Of a DNA stretch of 64,000 bases, positions 48,630 to 59,600 are shown piece after piece. Below the pieces are notes generated by a model that made no database searches, had not been told where the DNA came from, and saw nothing but the letters and a program-made list of their open reading frames with translations. How positions within the stretch are numbered: position 1 is the stretch's first letter; every line of letters starts with the position of its first letter. The position numbers and the translations under genes were made by a program. The stretch comes from Nageia nagi (lineage: Eukaryota; Pinophyta), in NCBI GenBank assembly GCA_050084985.1, contig JBITNC010000001.1:10044001-10108000 (forward strand), read 5' to 3'.

Positions 48630-49092
48630 TGAAGGAACTAACACTAACAAGATAATTCCTAATCAACCAAGATCACATGAAAGCTCAAAAAGCAATCTCA
48701 CAACACAAGATGTAAGTGGTTCCTCCAAGTAGGAGTACATCCACTAACTAGATCTTTTCTTCAATCACAAATACAATTCTCCTAATCTCAACTCCTACAC
48801 TTCTATTCTATAGCATAACTTTACTCCACAAATTGGTGTGTAATCACAAAGAGTGAGCCTTCTATTTATAGGCCAAAATCCCTCTTTGGATCACCCTTTT
48901 ATCCAATGTACAAAAGCATGACATGAACATCTTTTTACCAAAGGGGCATGCTCATGACATGGAGTGTAGGACAAGTTACATTATCATATTCACTTAAATA
49001 CTTAAGGTATCAAATGATACTCTTAAGTATTAGTGAATTTACATAGAAGATTTAATACAAACCTTTACAATAATGCATTATATATTCCAACA
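48630..49092 (-). repeat. Solo B-family Copia LTR, 463 bp
   Basis: It matches the LTRs of B1 and B2 (GGTTCCTCCAAGTAGGAGTA, TAGCATAACTTTACTCCACA, GACATGGAGTGTAGGACAAG), but no PBS or polypurine tract flanks it. Flanks ATGTT (48625-48629) and AGGTT (49093-49097) agree at four of five positions. An internal deletion of about 40 bp near 48690 shortens it. Confidence 0.8.
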
Positions 49093-49900
49093 AGGTTGAG
49101 CATCCTTAATTGTGATTATGGGACTTAATTGCATCATGAAGATACATACAATAGTTTTTAGGGAAATTATTTTTATCTCCTATGCATTCCATTCTCATTC
49201 AAATCTATTAGAGTCATTGATTACAACCTCAAATCTAGCCTCTTTAATAGTATCTCTCACTACATCCACTTAACCTTAGCTTGTAATAAATATAACATCA
49301 TTGAAATTTATTCTTGAAAACCCTCTCCAAATATTCTTTTACAATTCTTATATATAGCCTCCTTAAGGGTTTCCAAGGGTTACTCTTGATATATGCTTCA
49401 TTTTTTTTATTTTCTTGATCACATTAGAAAACTTGTAGCTTAATATTTTTGGTAGTTTTAGAATGCATCATGGATTTTTTTATAGTGCTTATGTTATCAT
49501 TTAGTCCTCTTAGATTTTTTTTTTTGTAATGGTAAATATATTAAGGGGTTTTAAAATAGGATCCCAAAACTTGTACCTACAAAATAAATATTATAGTTTA
49601 TTTATTATTCTTGATAACGAAGCTTACAAATTGTTCTTCATTAAAAATTTTCATTATATTCAAAATAATTTATTTTCTTGAATCTTTACTCCTCTTAGAA
49701 TTATTGATATTTAAAAACAGGTAATCAAGGCTATTATTGTTGCATGCACTAAATAGCCAGAATAAACTTTTTTTTACAATTAGAAACTATTCTACAACAA
49801 TAAGTAATGGACAAAATTACATAACGAGAACTCAAATATATATAGTGGTTCCCCTTTACAGAGAGTAGTCCACTTTAACAAGAACTCAAAGAGTACCATG
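49093..49900. other. Spacer or undetermined start of the G2 LTR
   Basis: No coding signal. The 5' boundary of the G2 LTR must lie in or after this stretch, but I could not fix it. Confidence 0.35.
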
Positions 49901-51232
49901 AGGGATAATTTCCTCTCAATCTAGGATGTGTTATTTAATTTATCATTAATGCACTTGGAGATTCTAAGATGATTATGGGAATCCCAAGCCTCATTGTAAC
50001 ATCACAAATAACATAATGGACACCTAGAACCCAACAATGGCTTGAGCATTTGTGCCAACATTGGCGAGGCTTATAGACCCTCATGTTGGCCCATGATGAC
50101 ACCCCAGCACCCATGCATGGATCCTAGACCTATGTGTCACCTTAGACTCCCATGTTGGTATGTGTGGTACCTTGGATTCCCATGTTGGCATGCATGGCAC
50201 CTTAGACTCCAACATTGGCATGTATGATGGCTTGAACTTCCACATTGGTATGCATGACACCTTGGATTCCCACATTGGCATTTATGGCCTCTAGGTACCC
50301 ATATTGGGCATGCTTGATCCATAGGCATCCACTTTAGAGATCTTGGACCTCTAAGAGGTTAATATTGGATTGGGGAGGTTGGGGATGACTCCTAGTTGAG
50401 ATTTAGATCTAGAGATATCTTATAAAAGGCAAGGAAGCCTCATTGTAGAGATAGACTTGACTTTGAAATTTAAACCTCTTACTCTTCAAAGCTTCTCAAG
50501 ACTTGGTAGCATCAAGTACCCTTGGGCATGGAGCATAAGGAGAGTCTAGAAGTTTTAGAACACATTTTGATTAGTGATTGAGGTGAGTATTCATGTTGTG
50601 AGGTTGCCTTACCTTGAGGCATCCATAAGTATTCTACACCTTTGAATCTATTTGGTGGCATTCCAGAATCACATTTGATCTCTTTGCCAAGAGATAGCCT
50701 GTGAGGGAGCCCTTCAGTATGGCATCCATAAATATGGTAAAGTGTGGGTTTTATATAGTGGTTGCGTTAGTAGTATCCATCTTTGCATAGTTATGTACCC
50801 TAACTGGATCCTTGGAGGCCAATATTGAACTCTTTTGGGTCTAGTATTGTATCTTTTTCAACATATATCATTAATACAACTATGGCAGAATTGATCTCCA
50901 TTCATTATCTCACATTGATGTTTTTTTGACTTGTTCATGCTTCCATATATGCAAGATTGAGTAATTTAGTATAATTATGCTTGTATAAGTGAGTTGTTGG
51001 TATTCTTGGACTATTATTGATGTGTTGTGCTTGATAAATGCATTCTTGGATTTGATGTTGGCTCATAGGGATGATATCTTACTTGAGTAGTGCATCATTG
51101 AGATTTTTGGAATTTAGTGTGACTTATTTGATTCCCTATATCAGTTCGTGACATGCCTAGGAGCATAATTTGATATTTATTTTAAATTTTCTTGGCTAAT
51201 TTCCATGCTAAGAATATTTGGGAATTATATAA
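49901..51232 (+). repeat. G2 5' LTR region (start uncertain)
   Basis: Its end is fixed by the PBS at 51233. TATAAAAG at 50421-50428 is a strong TATA candidate, about 95 bp after a 30-bp minisatellite that would lie in U3. No second LTR is in the window, so the left limit is approximate. Confidence 0.5.
50050..50330. repeat. 30-bp minisatellite upstream of the G2 TATA box
   Basis: Units approximate to CATGTTGGCATGCATGGCAC followed by CTTGGATTCC. They are in register about every 30 bp from roughly 50120 to 50325, with looser copies from 50050. Because 30 is divisible by 3, the array is open in several frames on both strands and gives a 10-residue repeat like MPTWESKVPH on the minus strand; these frames are not taken as genes. 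Confidence 0.75.
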
Positions 51233-51244
51233 TGGTATTAGAGC
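51233..51244 (+). other. G2 primer-binding site
   Basis: TGGTATTAGAGC, the standard Met-type PBS, followed by TTGGATTTGGCC. It marks the end of the 5' LTR and the plus orientation of G2. Confidence 0.7.
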
Positions 51245-51279
51245 TTGGATTTGGCCAACCTATGAATGAGACCTATGGT

Positions 51280-52860
51280 TAATAATTATTACACTAGATC
51301 CAACACTAGAAGGGAAATATCTTCAACTAAGAAAGGTGGAAAGGGGTGTTGCAAGAAGAAACCTTAATCAATTCCACTCAAAATGATGAATACAGGCCAT
51401 GGATGGAGGACACCTAAGATGGGGAGCACTATGAAGATGGTAATTCGGCTAGGAGAGGAAGATCCCCATTATTCAAAAGAAGGAGAAGAACTAGACCAGC
51501 TAGGGAATCTATGACCAAAACAAAGTTTAATGAGCTCATTTCAACCATGAAGAATATGACTAAAGTGGTGCATAATCAAACAACCAAATTTGATACTTGG
51601 TTCAAAATGAAAGAAGCCTTAAGAAGAATCATGAGCCCCCCACATTCTATTATGGATGAGGAGGAAGAACCCCAAGAGGAGGATAGAATGGAGAGAGAGA
51701 CCAATCTTAAATATAGCACACTTTGAGGGACAGAGGGTCCACTCATCATAGATCCATGAGTCATTAGGAGCATGCATTCATGAGATCCCATTCTCATATG
51801 GCACTGTAGGGGACTAACCCTTTCCTAGGGAGATTCCTAGAGGAGGATGTTGAAAATATAGGAGAGTCACCCATCATTATCAAGTGATTCAAGCAAATGT
51901 TTACCAAGAAATATTCAAATGAGGTAAAGAACTAGGTCCTACACTCTCTTGAATTAAATCAAATTTTTAGAGAGTATTTTATGCTAGATTTAGAATTAAG
52001 GAAGGATATGAATTTCAATAGTTATTTGGAGATTTTGGGCTTGAAAGAAAGTAGTTCTTATGGTACCCACTCTTAATGTAATTCATGGGGTGATAAAAGG
52101 GAGCTACAATTTTGTTTTTAATAAAATGCAGGTTCTAATGTATGATGGGAAGAAGATGACAGCTAGGGCTTGGCTCCATCAGCTACAAATAGACTTCACT
52201 TTAAGTCTAAATATGGTGGAGGAAGATGCGATCCATTTTGTATCATTAAATTTTGAGCTAGATGCTCTCAAATGGTGGCAACATGGGGTAATTAGACAAG
52301 AATACTCTCATATCTCCTCTTTTGATGAGTTTGATAGGAGACTAGTGAAATAGTTTGACAGGAAAAAGAAGAATGATTATTTTAGAGAGCTTACATCCTT
52401 AAGATAAAAGGGAACAATGGATGATTTCATTTTAGAATTCCAAAAGATAGTAGTACCGATCCATAATATTTTTTTTAGGAAAGGTTGACCTTCATCTTTG
52501 TAGAGAGATTGATGGAGCCCTTACAAGGAATGGTGAAGATATTAAGGCCAAAAACCCTTGATGATGCAATTAGGGAAGCCTATGATTTGGAGCCTACTAT
52601 GACCACCCTTAAAGGTGCACAAATGTACAAGAGGTAGGTAATGAGGAAACTAATAGAAGAGAAAGAGGGAACCAAAAATTTCAAACCATTCCCCACTCCC
52701 TATATGGTCTAGATGGATGTAGCCACTAGGAGAAAGCTGAGGGAAGAAGGTAAATATTTTCACTACAAAAAGCCATGGGAGCCAGGACATCATTATCAAG
52801 GTAAAGGAAATGTGCATTACATTAAGGTTATATCTAATGAGGATGAGGGTCAAATTTAGA
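51280..52860 (+). pseudogene. G2 gag remnant
   Basis: After an acidic, broken N-terminal part (51511-51726), the frame 52060-52353 encodes MYDGKKMTARAWLHQLQIDF, EEDAIHFVSLNFELDALKWW and HISSFDEFDRRL, a Ty3 capsid core. At about 52725-52800, RRKLREEGKYFHYKKPWEPG followed by HHYQ is the zinc knuckle of chromovirus-type gags, with all three Cys replaced by Tyr. Stops and frame changes occur throughout. Confidence 0.65.
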
Positions 52861-52873
52861 TCTTGGTGTAGAC

Positions 52874-53344
52874 ATGTCAGAGCATACTAAAATACCCAAA
52901 TTAGAGGCATTTCTTAAGAGTATGATTGCTTCACCTAATGGAGAAAAGAAGTACCTCACCATGAAGGTAATTGGACAAGTAGGTGGGAAAGAGGTAATCA
53001 TCCTAATATATCATGGTGCTACTCATTTTTTCATTGATGGAGGCTTTATGGAAAATAAAGGCCTCAAAACTAAAGCATTTGAAGGATTTAGAGTTTCCAA
53101 TACCAATGGAAAACTCACATTGGTGGACCAAATCGTGGAAAGATTTGGGGTGAGATTACAAAGCTACATAGTAAGGGAGAATTTATATGTGTATTCACTT
53201 AATGGGCATCCTCATATTATTTTGGACATAAAATGCCTATTTAAATTGGGTGATATTCACACCAATTATAGGAACTTGACTATGAGTTTAAAGATTGACG
53301 ATAAGACTCACACTCTACAAGGAATTAGGGATGAATACCCATAA
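52874..53344 (+). pseudogene. G2 aspartic protease remnant
   Basis: An open frame of 156 codons. GKEVIILIYHGATHFFID corresponds to the retropepsin site, but the D-S/T-G triad reads Y-H-G, so it would be inactive. HIILDIKCLFKLGDIHTNYR and NLTMSLKIDDKTHTLQGI match the C-terminal block of chromovirus proteases. RT and integrase do not follow: the G3 LTR begins within about 100 bp. Confidence 0.7.
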
Positions 53345-53399
53345 GTTACTATATATCTATACATAATAAATTCTTTATTAAAGCCCCGGGGTACTTTAC

Positions 53400-54811
53400 T
53401 TTCAATCATGAGTTCATTTTAAGATCCTCGAGAGTTTTTCTAAAGCAAATAAAGTGTTCCGAAATAAAATGATGACATCACAGAGGAAAAGATAGTTACA
53501 TTTTTGGTGAAGACTGGGTTCCAAAGATGGTGAGGTCAGCAAGGGGTAATTGAAAAGCTGGAGTCAGTGAATAAAGTGCATCGGAGTGAAATGATGACAT
53601 CACAGAAGAAAGGATAAGCTCAGTTTTGGAAAAGACCAGGTTCCAGAGGAGGTGAGGTCAGCAAGAGATAATTGAAGAGTTAGAGTCCATAAATTAAGTG
53701 TTCTGAAAGTAAAGTGTTTTGGAATAAAATGATGACATCACAGAGGAAAAGATAGTCATATTTTTGGTAAAGACTGGGTTTTGGAGATGGTGAGGTTAGC
53801 AAGGGGTAATTGAAAAGCTAGAGTCAGTGAATAAAGTGCACCGAGGTGAAATGACGATGTCACAGAAGAAAGAATAGTCACAGTTTGGAAAAGATCATGT
53901 TTCGAAGGAGGTGAGGTTAGCAAGAGATAAGTGAAGAGCTAGAGTCTGTAAATTAAGTGTTCTGGAAGTAAAGCATTCCAGAATAAAATGATGACGTTAT
54001 GGAGGAAAAGATAGTCACATTTTGGCAAGAATTAGATCTTAGAGGAGTTGATACCTGCAAAAGGCAGAATCTTAGTTCTGAGAAGACGTTACCTTCCATG
54101 ACCTTCTCAGTTTTGTAACATTCGGACAAGTAGCATATATAAATGATGATAGTCAGAAGTGGCCAGAATCTTGAGGCTTTTTTGTAACCATTCTATTTTC
54201 ATTTTCTTGTAACTGTTATTTTTTTAGTATAAGTATATGAAAATAAAATGGAAAAAAGGTCGAAATCCCTAGTTTTGCTCTTTACATTTGTTCTCTAAGA
54301 TCGGTAGTTTTTATCAGTGATATGATATCATCTTGACCTTTCTTTGCTAGCACTTGTAATTATTATTCTTAATTAGGTTACATGGTGGCAGCTTGGCATG
54401 TTTCCTGGATGATAATTATGAGCTGTTAGCATAATTGTGTCTGCATACATGGTAGAGTAAAGCTGGGAAACTATTAGAGAGTGAGAGCTTGTACTGTAGT
54501 TGCTACACTAGATTCAAACCAAGGTTTCACACCCTGTGAAAGCCTGCACTGAACTAGTGATTCACCTTTACTTCCTCTCTTATTACCCTAAGCCCTTTGC
54601 TTAAATTCCTCGCACTCTACTCCTTTTATTTTCTTTCCTGTCACTTCTCTTATACCCAATAGATAAGGAACTGGCCTTCTCTGGAGATTAGACTATTACC
54701 ATAGTCTGTTCTTGATTTACTTTGGTTGAGATTGTTCATAGCGCATATATTACATAATCCTAATCAATAGTATTTCTTTTTGGCATGCTTGATGGGACAC
54801 GAAGAAACTTA
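53400..54811 (+). repeat. G3 5' LTR
   Basis: The right limit is set by the PBS at 54812. TATATAAA at 54136-54143 is the probable TATA box and AATAAA at 54242-54247 a polyadenylation signal. A tandem array fills U3 upstream. The left limit is uncertain because only one LTR is visible. Confidence 0.6.
53448..54045. repeat. Higher-order tandem array in G3 U3
   Basis: Units of alternating length 122 and 138 bp form a 260-bp higher-order repeat (A-B-A-B-A). The marker TGATGACATCAC or a variant starts at 53470, 53592, 53730, 53852 and 53990. A units carry GGAATAAAATGATGACATCA; B units carry GTGAAATGATGACATCACAG. The array ends about 90 bp before the TATA box. Confidence 0.9.
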
Positions 54812-54830
54812 TTGGTGACTCTGCTGAAGC
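54812..54830 (+). other. G3 primer-binding site
   Basis: TTGGTGACTCTGCTGAAGC directly after the LTR resembles the TTGGTGACTCTGCTGGGG-type PBS of plant Ty3 elements. The tRNA was not determined. Confidence 0.55.
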
Positions 54831-54917
54831 ACTATCTATGGTATGTATTAAAGCAGATTGCTTGTAAATATCATATGTGCTTTTGAACCTTTTATTTTCT
54901 TTTGCAACCTAGAGTTT

Positions 54918-56010
54918 ATGTGGACTAGATCTAAAACTAGAGCAGCAAAAGAAGCATCAAATTTTAGAATGTTTGATGCTCCTAAGAGAAAGACCCTGAT
55001 CAAGTCCAAGTCTCTAAATAGTATCAGTACCCTAAAATCCTTTACCAAGCCAGAACCATTCAATATTCACACCAGAAATACCTCTCCTAAAATGGCTAAT
55101 CCAACTTAGAATATTTATCCGACATGGGACAATGGGGTACCAATAGCCCTGGCCATGTTGCACGACATCCTAGCAAATGTTTTCAAAACCCTTTCGAAGT
55201 TTGATGCAACTTCAGAGAAAATGGCTTATGAGCATTGTGTTGATGTGGCTGGCCTAGCTAAGATTCATAATATTCAACATGAAGATGTCATGGTGAGATT
55301 ACTGGCTCAGTCTTTCAAAGGAAAGGTCCTAGATTGGTACAGGGGCCTTCCTAATGGATCTATAACCACTTGGGCTCAACTGGCAGAGCCCTTTATCTTG
55401 GAATTTAATGAATTAGGAGATCCTTTTTCTCTGTTAACATAGTTCACTTCAATCAAAAGATATGAGTAAGAAAATATCCCTGGTTTCAACATTAGATTCC
55501 AAAAAACTTGGATGAGAGTCCTAATGCCAGTCAGGCCTCAACAATTTCAAGCCCTAATGTATTACCTGAGAGCCTTTCCTTCAAATCTCTCTCTGCAAAT
55601 CCAAAATTCTAGAGTAAATACTTTCCTGGAGGTCTATAGACAAGCAGTATATGTCGAAGCCTATCTTATTTTAGTAGGAAAATTACCAAGTCGCATGCTA
55701 ATGCCTTATTTTCCAGTAACCACCCAAAAGCAAATTTTGAGACCTCAAGTAATTAGTTTGGCTCCACCTCTAGCCAGTATTCCTGCCCTTGTTCAACAGT
55801 GGCCACCAACCTTGCCAATCCCTAGAGCTCCCTTGGCCTTAACAGCCCCTCCTCAGCCTAATATGAATCAAGGGTTAGCTTCATCGATAGAGATTCAGGA
55901 ACTTCAAAATTTATGTAGGAATATGGCAAATCAGATTACCATTCTAAGTAGGCAAAGCAATGTAAGAAGATATCCTTATCCTACTATAGAAAGGCTCAGC
56001 ATGTGTTAAA
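54918..56010 (+). pseudogene. G3 gag
   Basis: One frame, starting at ATG 54918 (MWTRSKTRAAKEA) and interrupted by stops at 55107, 55440 and near 55467. Blocks MAYEHCVDVAGLAKIHNIQH, VRLLAQSFKGKVLDWYRGLP and ITTWAQLAEPFILEFNE form the capsid core (SFKG.A..WY..LP). A Pro-rich linker (LASIPALVQQWPPTLPIPRA) precedes a coiled segment ending near 55950. At about 55960-56030 a zinc-knuckle-like YYRKAQHVLNEDVD is reached only in another frame and has lost its Cys. The start could also be 54858, but that would extend the protein into the leader. Confidence 0.7.
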
Positions 56011-57030
56011 TGAGGATGTAGACCAAGCTTCCTCTTCTGAGTCAGCCACTATTTTGTGTTTGGCCTACAATGATGCTCATGAACAAATAACATGTCCGGT
56101 TTATCAATACCAAGAGTATTTATCAAGAAGTGAGGGTATTCCTCTGCCTGGTGTAGCTGACGACATGAACCAAGATGTGAACCTGATGAATTTTGCACCA
56201 ACGGATATAGGAGTTTTTGCTATGGAAACAAGATCAGGGAAAAAACCCCTAGTCTCTGGTATTTCGAAAATAAAAGTTGAATCCCAAAAGAGTTCTGGTT
56301 CAGTGATTCCTAAAATGCAAGATGCAGTTTTTAGTTCTAAGGAAAAGACCCCAGAAAAGGAAATGGTTTCCCAAAAATTCCCATTTTTCGAAACCAAATC
56401 GATGCCTAAAGCCAGTGATCAAAATCTTCGAAAGTTAAGGTTCCCTTCACTCACCAAACATCAGAGAAAAGATGATACTTTATAGCTTCAGGAAAGATTT
56501 ACCGATAGATTTAGAAATAAAATTGGCAAACCTTCAGCTATCCCAGAGTTCAACATTATGGCGGAGCTAAAGAGAACTCCCGCAAGAGTGTCCTTGTTTG
56601 AAGCTTTAAAAATTCTTGGGCAAATTGATTTACTGAAAATGTCTCTTATAGCATTGAATGAAGGAATGGAAAGAGTGCTTAATCTTTTTGAGACATCGAA
56701 ATATCCAGGGATGGGAAAGAACAAACCTTCAGCTTTTTATATGACTCTGGAAATCAAGGGATATGTACTTCATAATTGTTTGGTTGATTCTAGGACAGCT
56801 ACTACTGTGATGCCTAAAGTAGTATGCGATGTGATGGGGTTGCCTATGATAAGAACATCCATCGGAGTACTACAACTGGATTCCACACCTGTCAAAATAG
56901 TAGGAGTGATCAAAGATATAGTCCTAAAAATACATAAGTGTCCCTCTATAATTATTACTCAAGAAGTTGTAGTTGTTGAGCTGCCCCTTTGTTCGGGCTA
57001 TGTCTTTCTAGAGAATTTACAGCTAAAATA
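56003..57030 (+). pseudogene. G3 linker and aspartic protease
   Basis: Frame 56003-56485 is an acidic Ser-rich linker. After one TAG, 56558-57031 encodes SLFEALKILGQIDLLKMSL, then HNCLVDSRTATTVMPKVVCD, the protease active-site region with DSG changed to DSR, and SIGVLQLDSTPVKIVGVIKD. These are typical of Tat/Athila proteases. The frame moves near 57020 into the next domain. Confidence 0.65.
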
Positions 57031-57720
57031 GGGGGTTATCTAGCAATGGACTACACCCATTATTTGATCCCTTATGGAAGTAAGAGGGTAAGATTGAATA
57101 ATGAGGAAATTTTTGAGTTTCACGTAGAGAAAAAGGAGGAGATTTATGCAATCTTTGGTGAATTGGAAGAATCAGATGAATTGCTGGAAGAACTACAAAC
57201 AAAAGACCCTTGTAGTATGAGTATGCTCAACACTATCTACGACCTGGAGCTTGGAAATTATTATTTAATAGAACCATAATCTTTCATCCCAGAACTCACA
57301 AGGGAAGATTTCCAGAGAAATGAAATTTGGGAGATGTCTTTTGATGGGGCAAAATCCAAAAATGGATCTGGAGCTAGAATTATCCTAACCAACCCAACTG
57401 GTAAGGTACATAAATTTTCTTTCAGACTCACCTGGTTATGTTCCAATAATGTAGCAGAATATGAAGCTCTTTGCCTTGGACTAGAACAAGCCATCAAAAT
57501 AAAAATTCAATGTTTAAAGATCAAAGGGGATTCAAAGTTGATCTGAAATAGGTGACAGGTAAATGTTCAACCAAGCATCATTATTTGAAATCTTATAGGA
57601 ATCAGGTTTGAGATCTGTTTGAGCATTTCGAAGCATTACATATTTAGTCTATCCCAAGGAAATTCAACCAAGAAGCTGACACCTTAGCGTAAATGGGAGC
57701 CAATTTTGATCCTACCAATG
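57031..57720 (+). pseudogene. G3 archaeal-type RNase H upstream of RT
   Basis: After a linker rich in Glu (57100-57270), the frame encodes WEMSFDGAKSKNGSGARII, NNVAEYEALCLGLEQA and LKIKGDSKLI. These supply the first Asp (FDGA), the Glu (AEYEAL) and the second Asp (GDS) of an archaeal/type-1 RNase H as found in dual-RNase-H plant Ty3 elements. A further EADTLA at about 57673-57690, in a shifted frame, supplies the last conserved Asp. A TGA at 57544-57546 and a frameshift disable it. In RT-INT order this domain lies before RT. Confidence 0.68.
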
Positions 57721-57879
57721 ACTGGTTCTAGAGGAAGGGTGTTCAGCTCATTTTCAAGCCATCAGTTTCGGATAATGATTCCTTTTGGCAAGTGTTCCAG
57801 GATGAGGCTCAAATTAACCAATTTTTATTACAACAAGTTGTATGTCATGCAGTAGGTGAAGAGGACTCTGAAGTTTTTT

Positions 57880-59060
57880 GAGAGTAAGACATAATTCAGC
57901 TGAACAATAATAAAATCCCTAAGGATTTGATTCTATTCAAGGGATTGTTTGACAGGAGTGACCAAGTAAAAAGAAGAGGTATGAATATAAACCCAGATAA
58001 CTATAAAGAACATGAAGTTTTTTTGGGTAAGTCATTAAAAATTGGTATATCTAATACTCCGGAATAGATTCAGGAAATTGTACAATTATGCAAAACATAT
58101 GTTGATGTTATTGCTTGGTATTATGATGATTTAAAGGTTTTTGATAGATCAGTGATACAACATACAATCGAGTTGATAGATGATGCTAAACCAGTCAGAC
58201 AAAAACAAAGACCAGTAAACCCTAAGATCGAAGTTGCCATGAAGCAGGAGGTTTTGAAATTGTACAAGGCTAGGATAATTTATCCCATCAAGCATTCCAC
58301 TTGGGTAGCTAATCTTGTGCTTGTCTGAAAGAAAAATGGTGAGATAAGGTTGTGTGTGGATTTTTGAGGCTTAAACAGAGTATCTTTGAAAGATCACTAT
58401 CCCTTACCGCCAATGGAATAGATACTAAATATTGTAGCTGGTGCCAAAAAGTTCTCTTTGATAGATGATTTCTCTGGGTACAATCAGGTTTGGGCCCGGC
58501 ATGAAGATCAATTCAAAATAGCTTTTACAAATAAATGGGGCACATTTGCTTTTTAGAGAATGCCTTTCGGACTATCCAATGCAGGAGCTACTTTCCAAAG
58601 AGCTATAGATCATGCCTTCGAAGAGTTAGTAAACAAGAGTGTATTGGTGTATCTTGATGATATTACTATTTTCTCACATGACAAAAATATACATGTTTAA
58701 CACCTTGAGTAGGCCTTCATCAAATGTAAAAGGTATGGCATATCTTTGAACCCTAAAAAGTTAGTTTTTGCAGTAGATGAGGGGAAATTACTGGGTCATG
58801 TTATTTCAAAAGAAGGTTGGGCTGTTGATCCAGATAGGATTAAAGCGATAAATGACTTAGTTCTTCTGTCCAATAAGAAGTCCCTGCAGTCCTTTCTTGG
58901 TCAGATTAATTTCATCAGGAGATTCATTCAGGATTTCTCAAGTATTATCAAACCCATCACCCGAATGTTAAAAAAAGATACTCCTTTTGTGTGGACTGAA
59001 GAAGGTAAAGAAGCTTTTCAAAAAATCAAGGCGATAATTACTAAAGCTCCTGTACTAAGA
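57880..59060 (+). pseudogene. G3 reverse transcriptase
   Basis: A single frame with seven internal stops. Landmarks in order: VDVIAWYYDDLKVFDRSVIQ, KKNGEIRLCVDF, KDHYPLPPME, KKFSLIDDFSGYNQVW (first catalytic Asp), [20 protein letters not shown] and [11 protein letters not shown], with YLDD encoded at 58650-58661 and intact. KLLGHVISKEGWAVDPDRIK, then KSLQSFLGQINFIRRFI (thumb/connection) follow. Strong Ty3-type RT. Stops are at 58065, 58326, 58365, 58419, 58554, 58698 and 58710. Confidence 0.85.
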
Positions 59061-59600
59061 AACCCAGACTTTACCAAAGAGTTTATTCTGTATGCTTATG
59101 GTTCTGATACCAGTGTATTAGCTATCTTAACATAGAGGTATCAAAGAAATGAAGAATATCCTATTGCATTTTTCAGTCAGACCTTGAGTAATTATGAGGA
59201 AAAGTACACATTTATTGAGAAACAAGTGTTGGTGATTCTTAAAGCTCTTGGTAAATTGAAGCATTATGTAGCTCAAAGTAAGGTTTTGATCCTAACCATT
59301 CATCCAGATGTTAGATCTTACATTATACAGGGAGAAATTGGGAAAGGAAGACCCAGTTGGATTTCAAAAATCCTCAAGTATGATGTAGAGATTCGGCCTA
59401 CCAAGCTCATAAAAGGAAGAGCGCTTTGTGAGCAGCTTGCAAAATCCATGCCACCAGATGAAGGGGTGATATGTTTTATCGAACAAGAAACCCTGAAGCC
59501 AGGATATGAGAACACAACAGATGATTGGATGGATCAATTAAGTAGATATTTTGAGTCTGGGAAGCTCCCTGTTAACATGAATGCATCCCAAAGGATGTAG
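59061..59600 (+). pseudogene. G3 Ty3-type RNase H, degenerate at the first catalytic position
   Basis: Encodes TKEFILYAYGSDTSVLAILT, where most Ty3 elements have the catalytic DAS after the hydrophobic strand; here the aligned residue is Gly. IAFFSQTLSNYEEKYTFIEK, LVILKALGKLKHYVAQSKVL and WISKILKYDVEIRPTKLIKG follow, the standard order. Loss of this Asp is known from Tat-lineage elements that carry a second, archaeal-type RNase H. Stops at 59133 and 59598. Confidence 0.72.

Noticed and set aside
50042-50328. Cys/His/Met-rich ORFs on both strands
   Set aside because: Produced by the 30-bp minisatellite, whose period is divisible by three.
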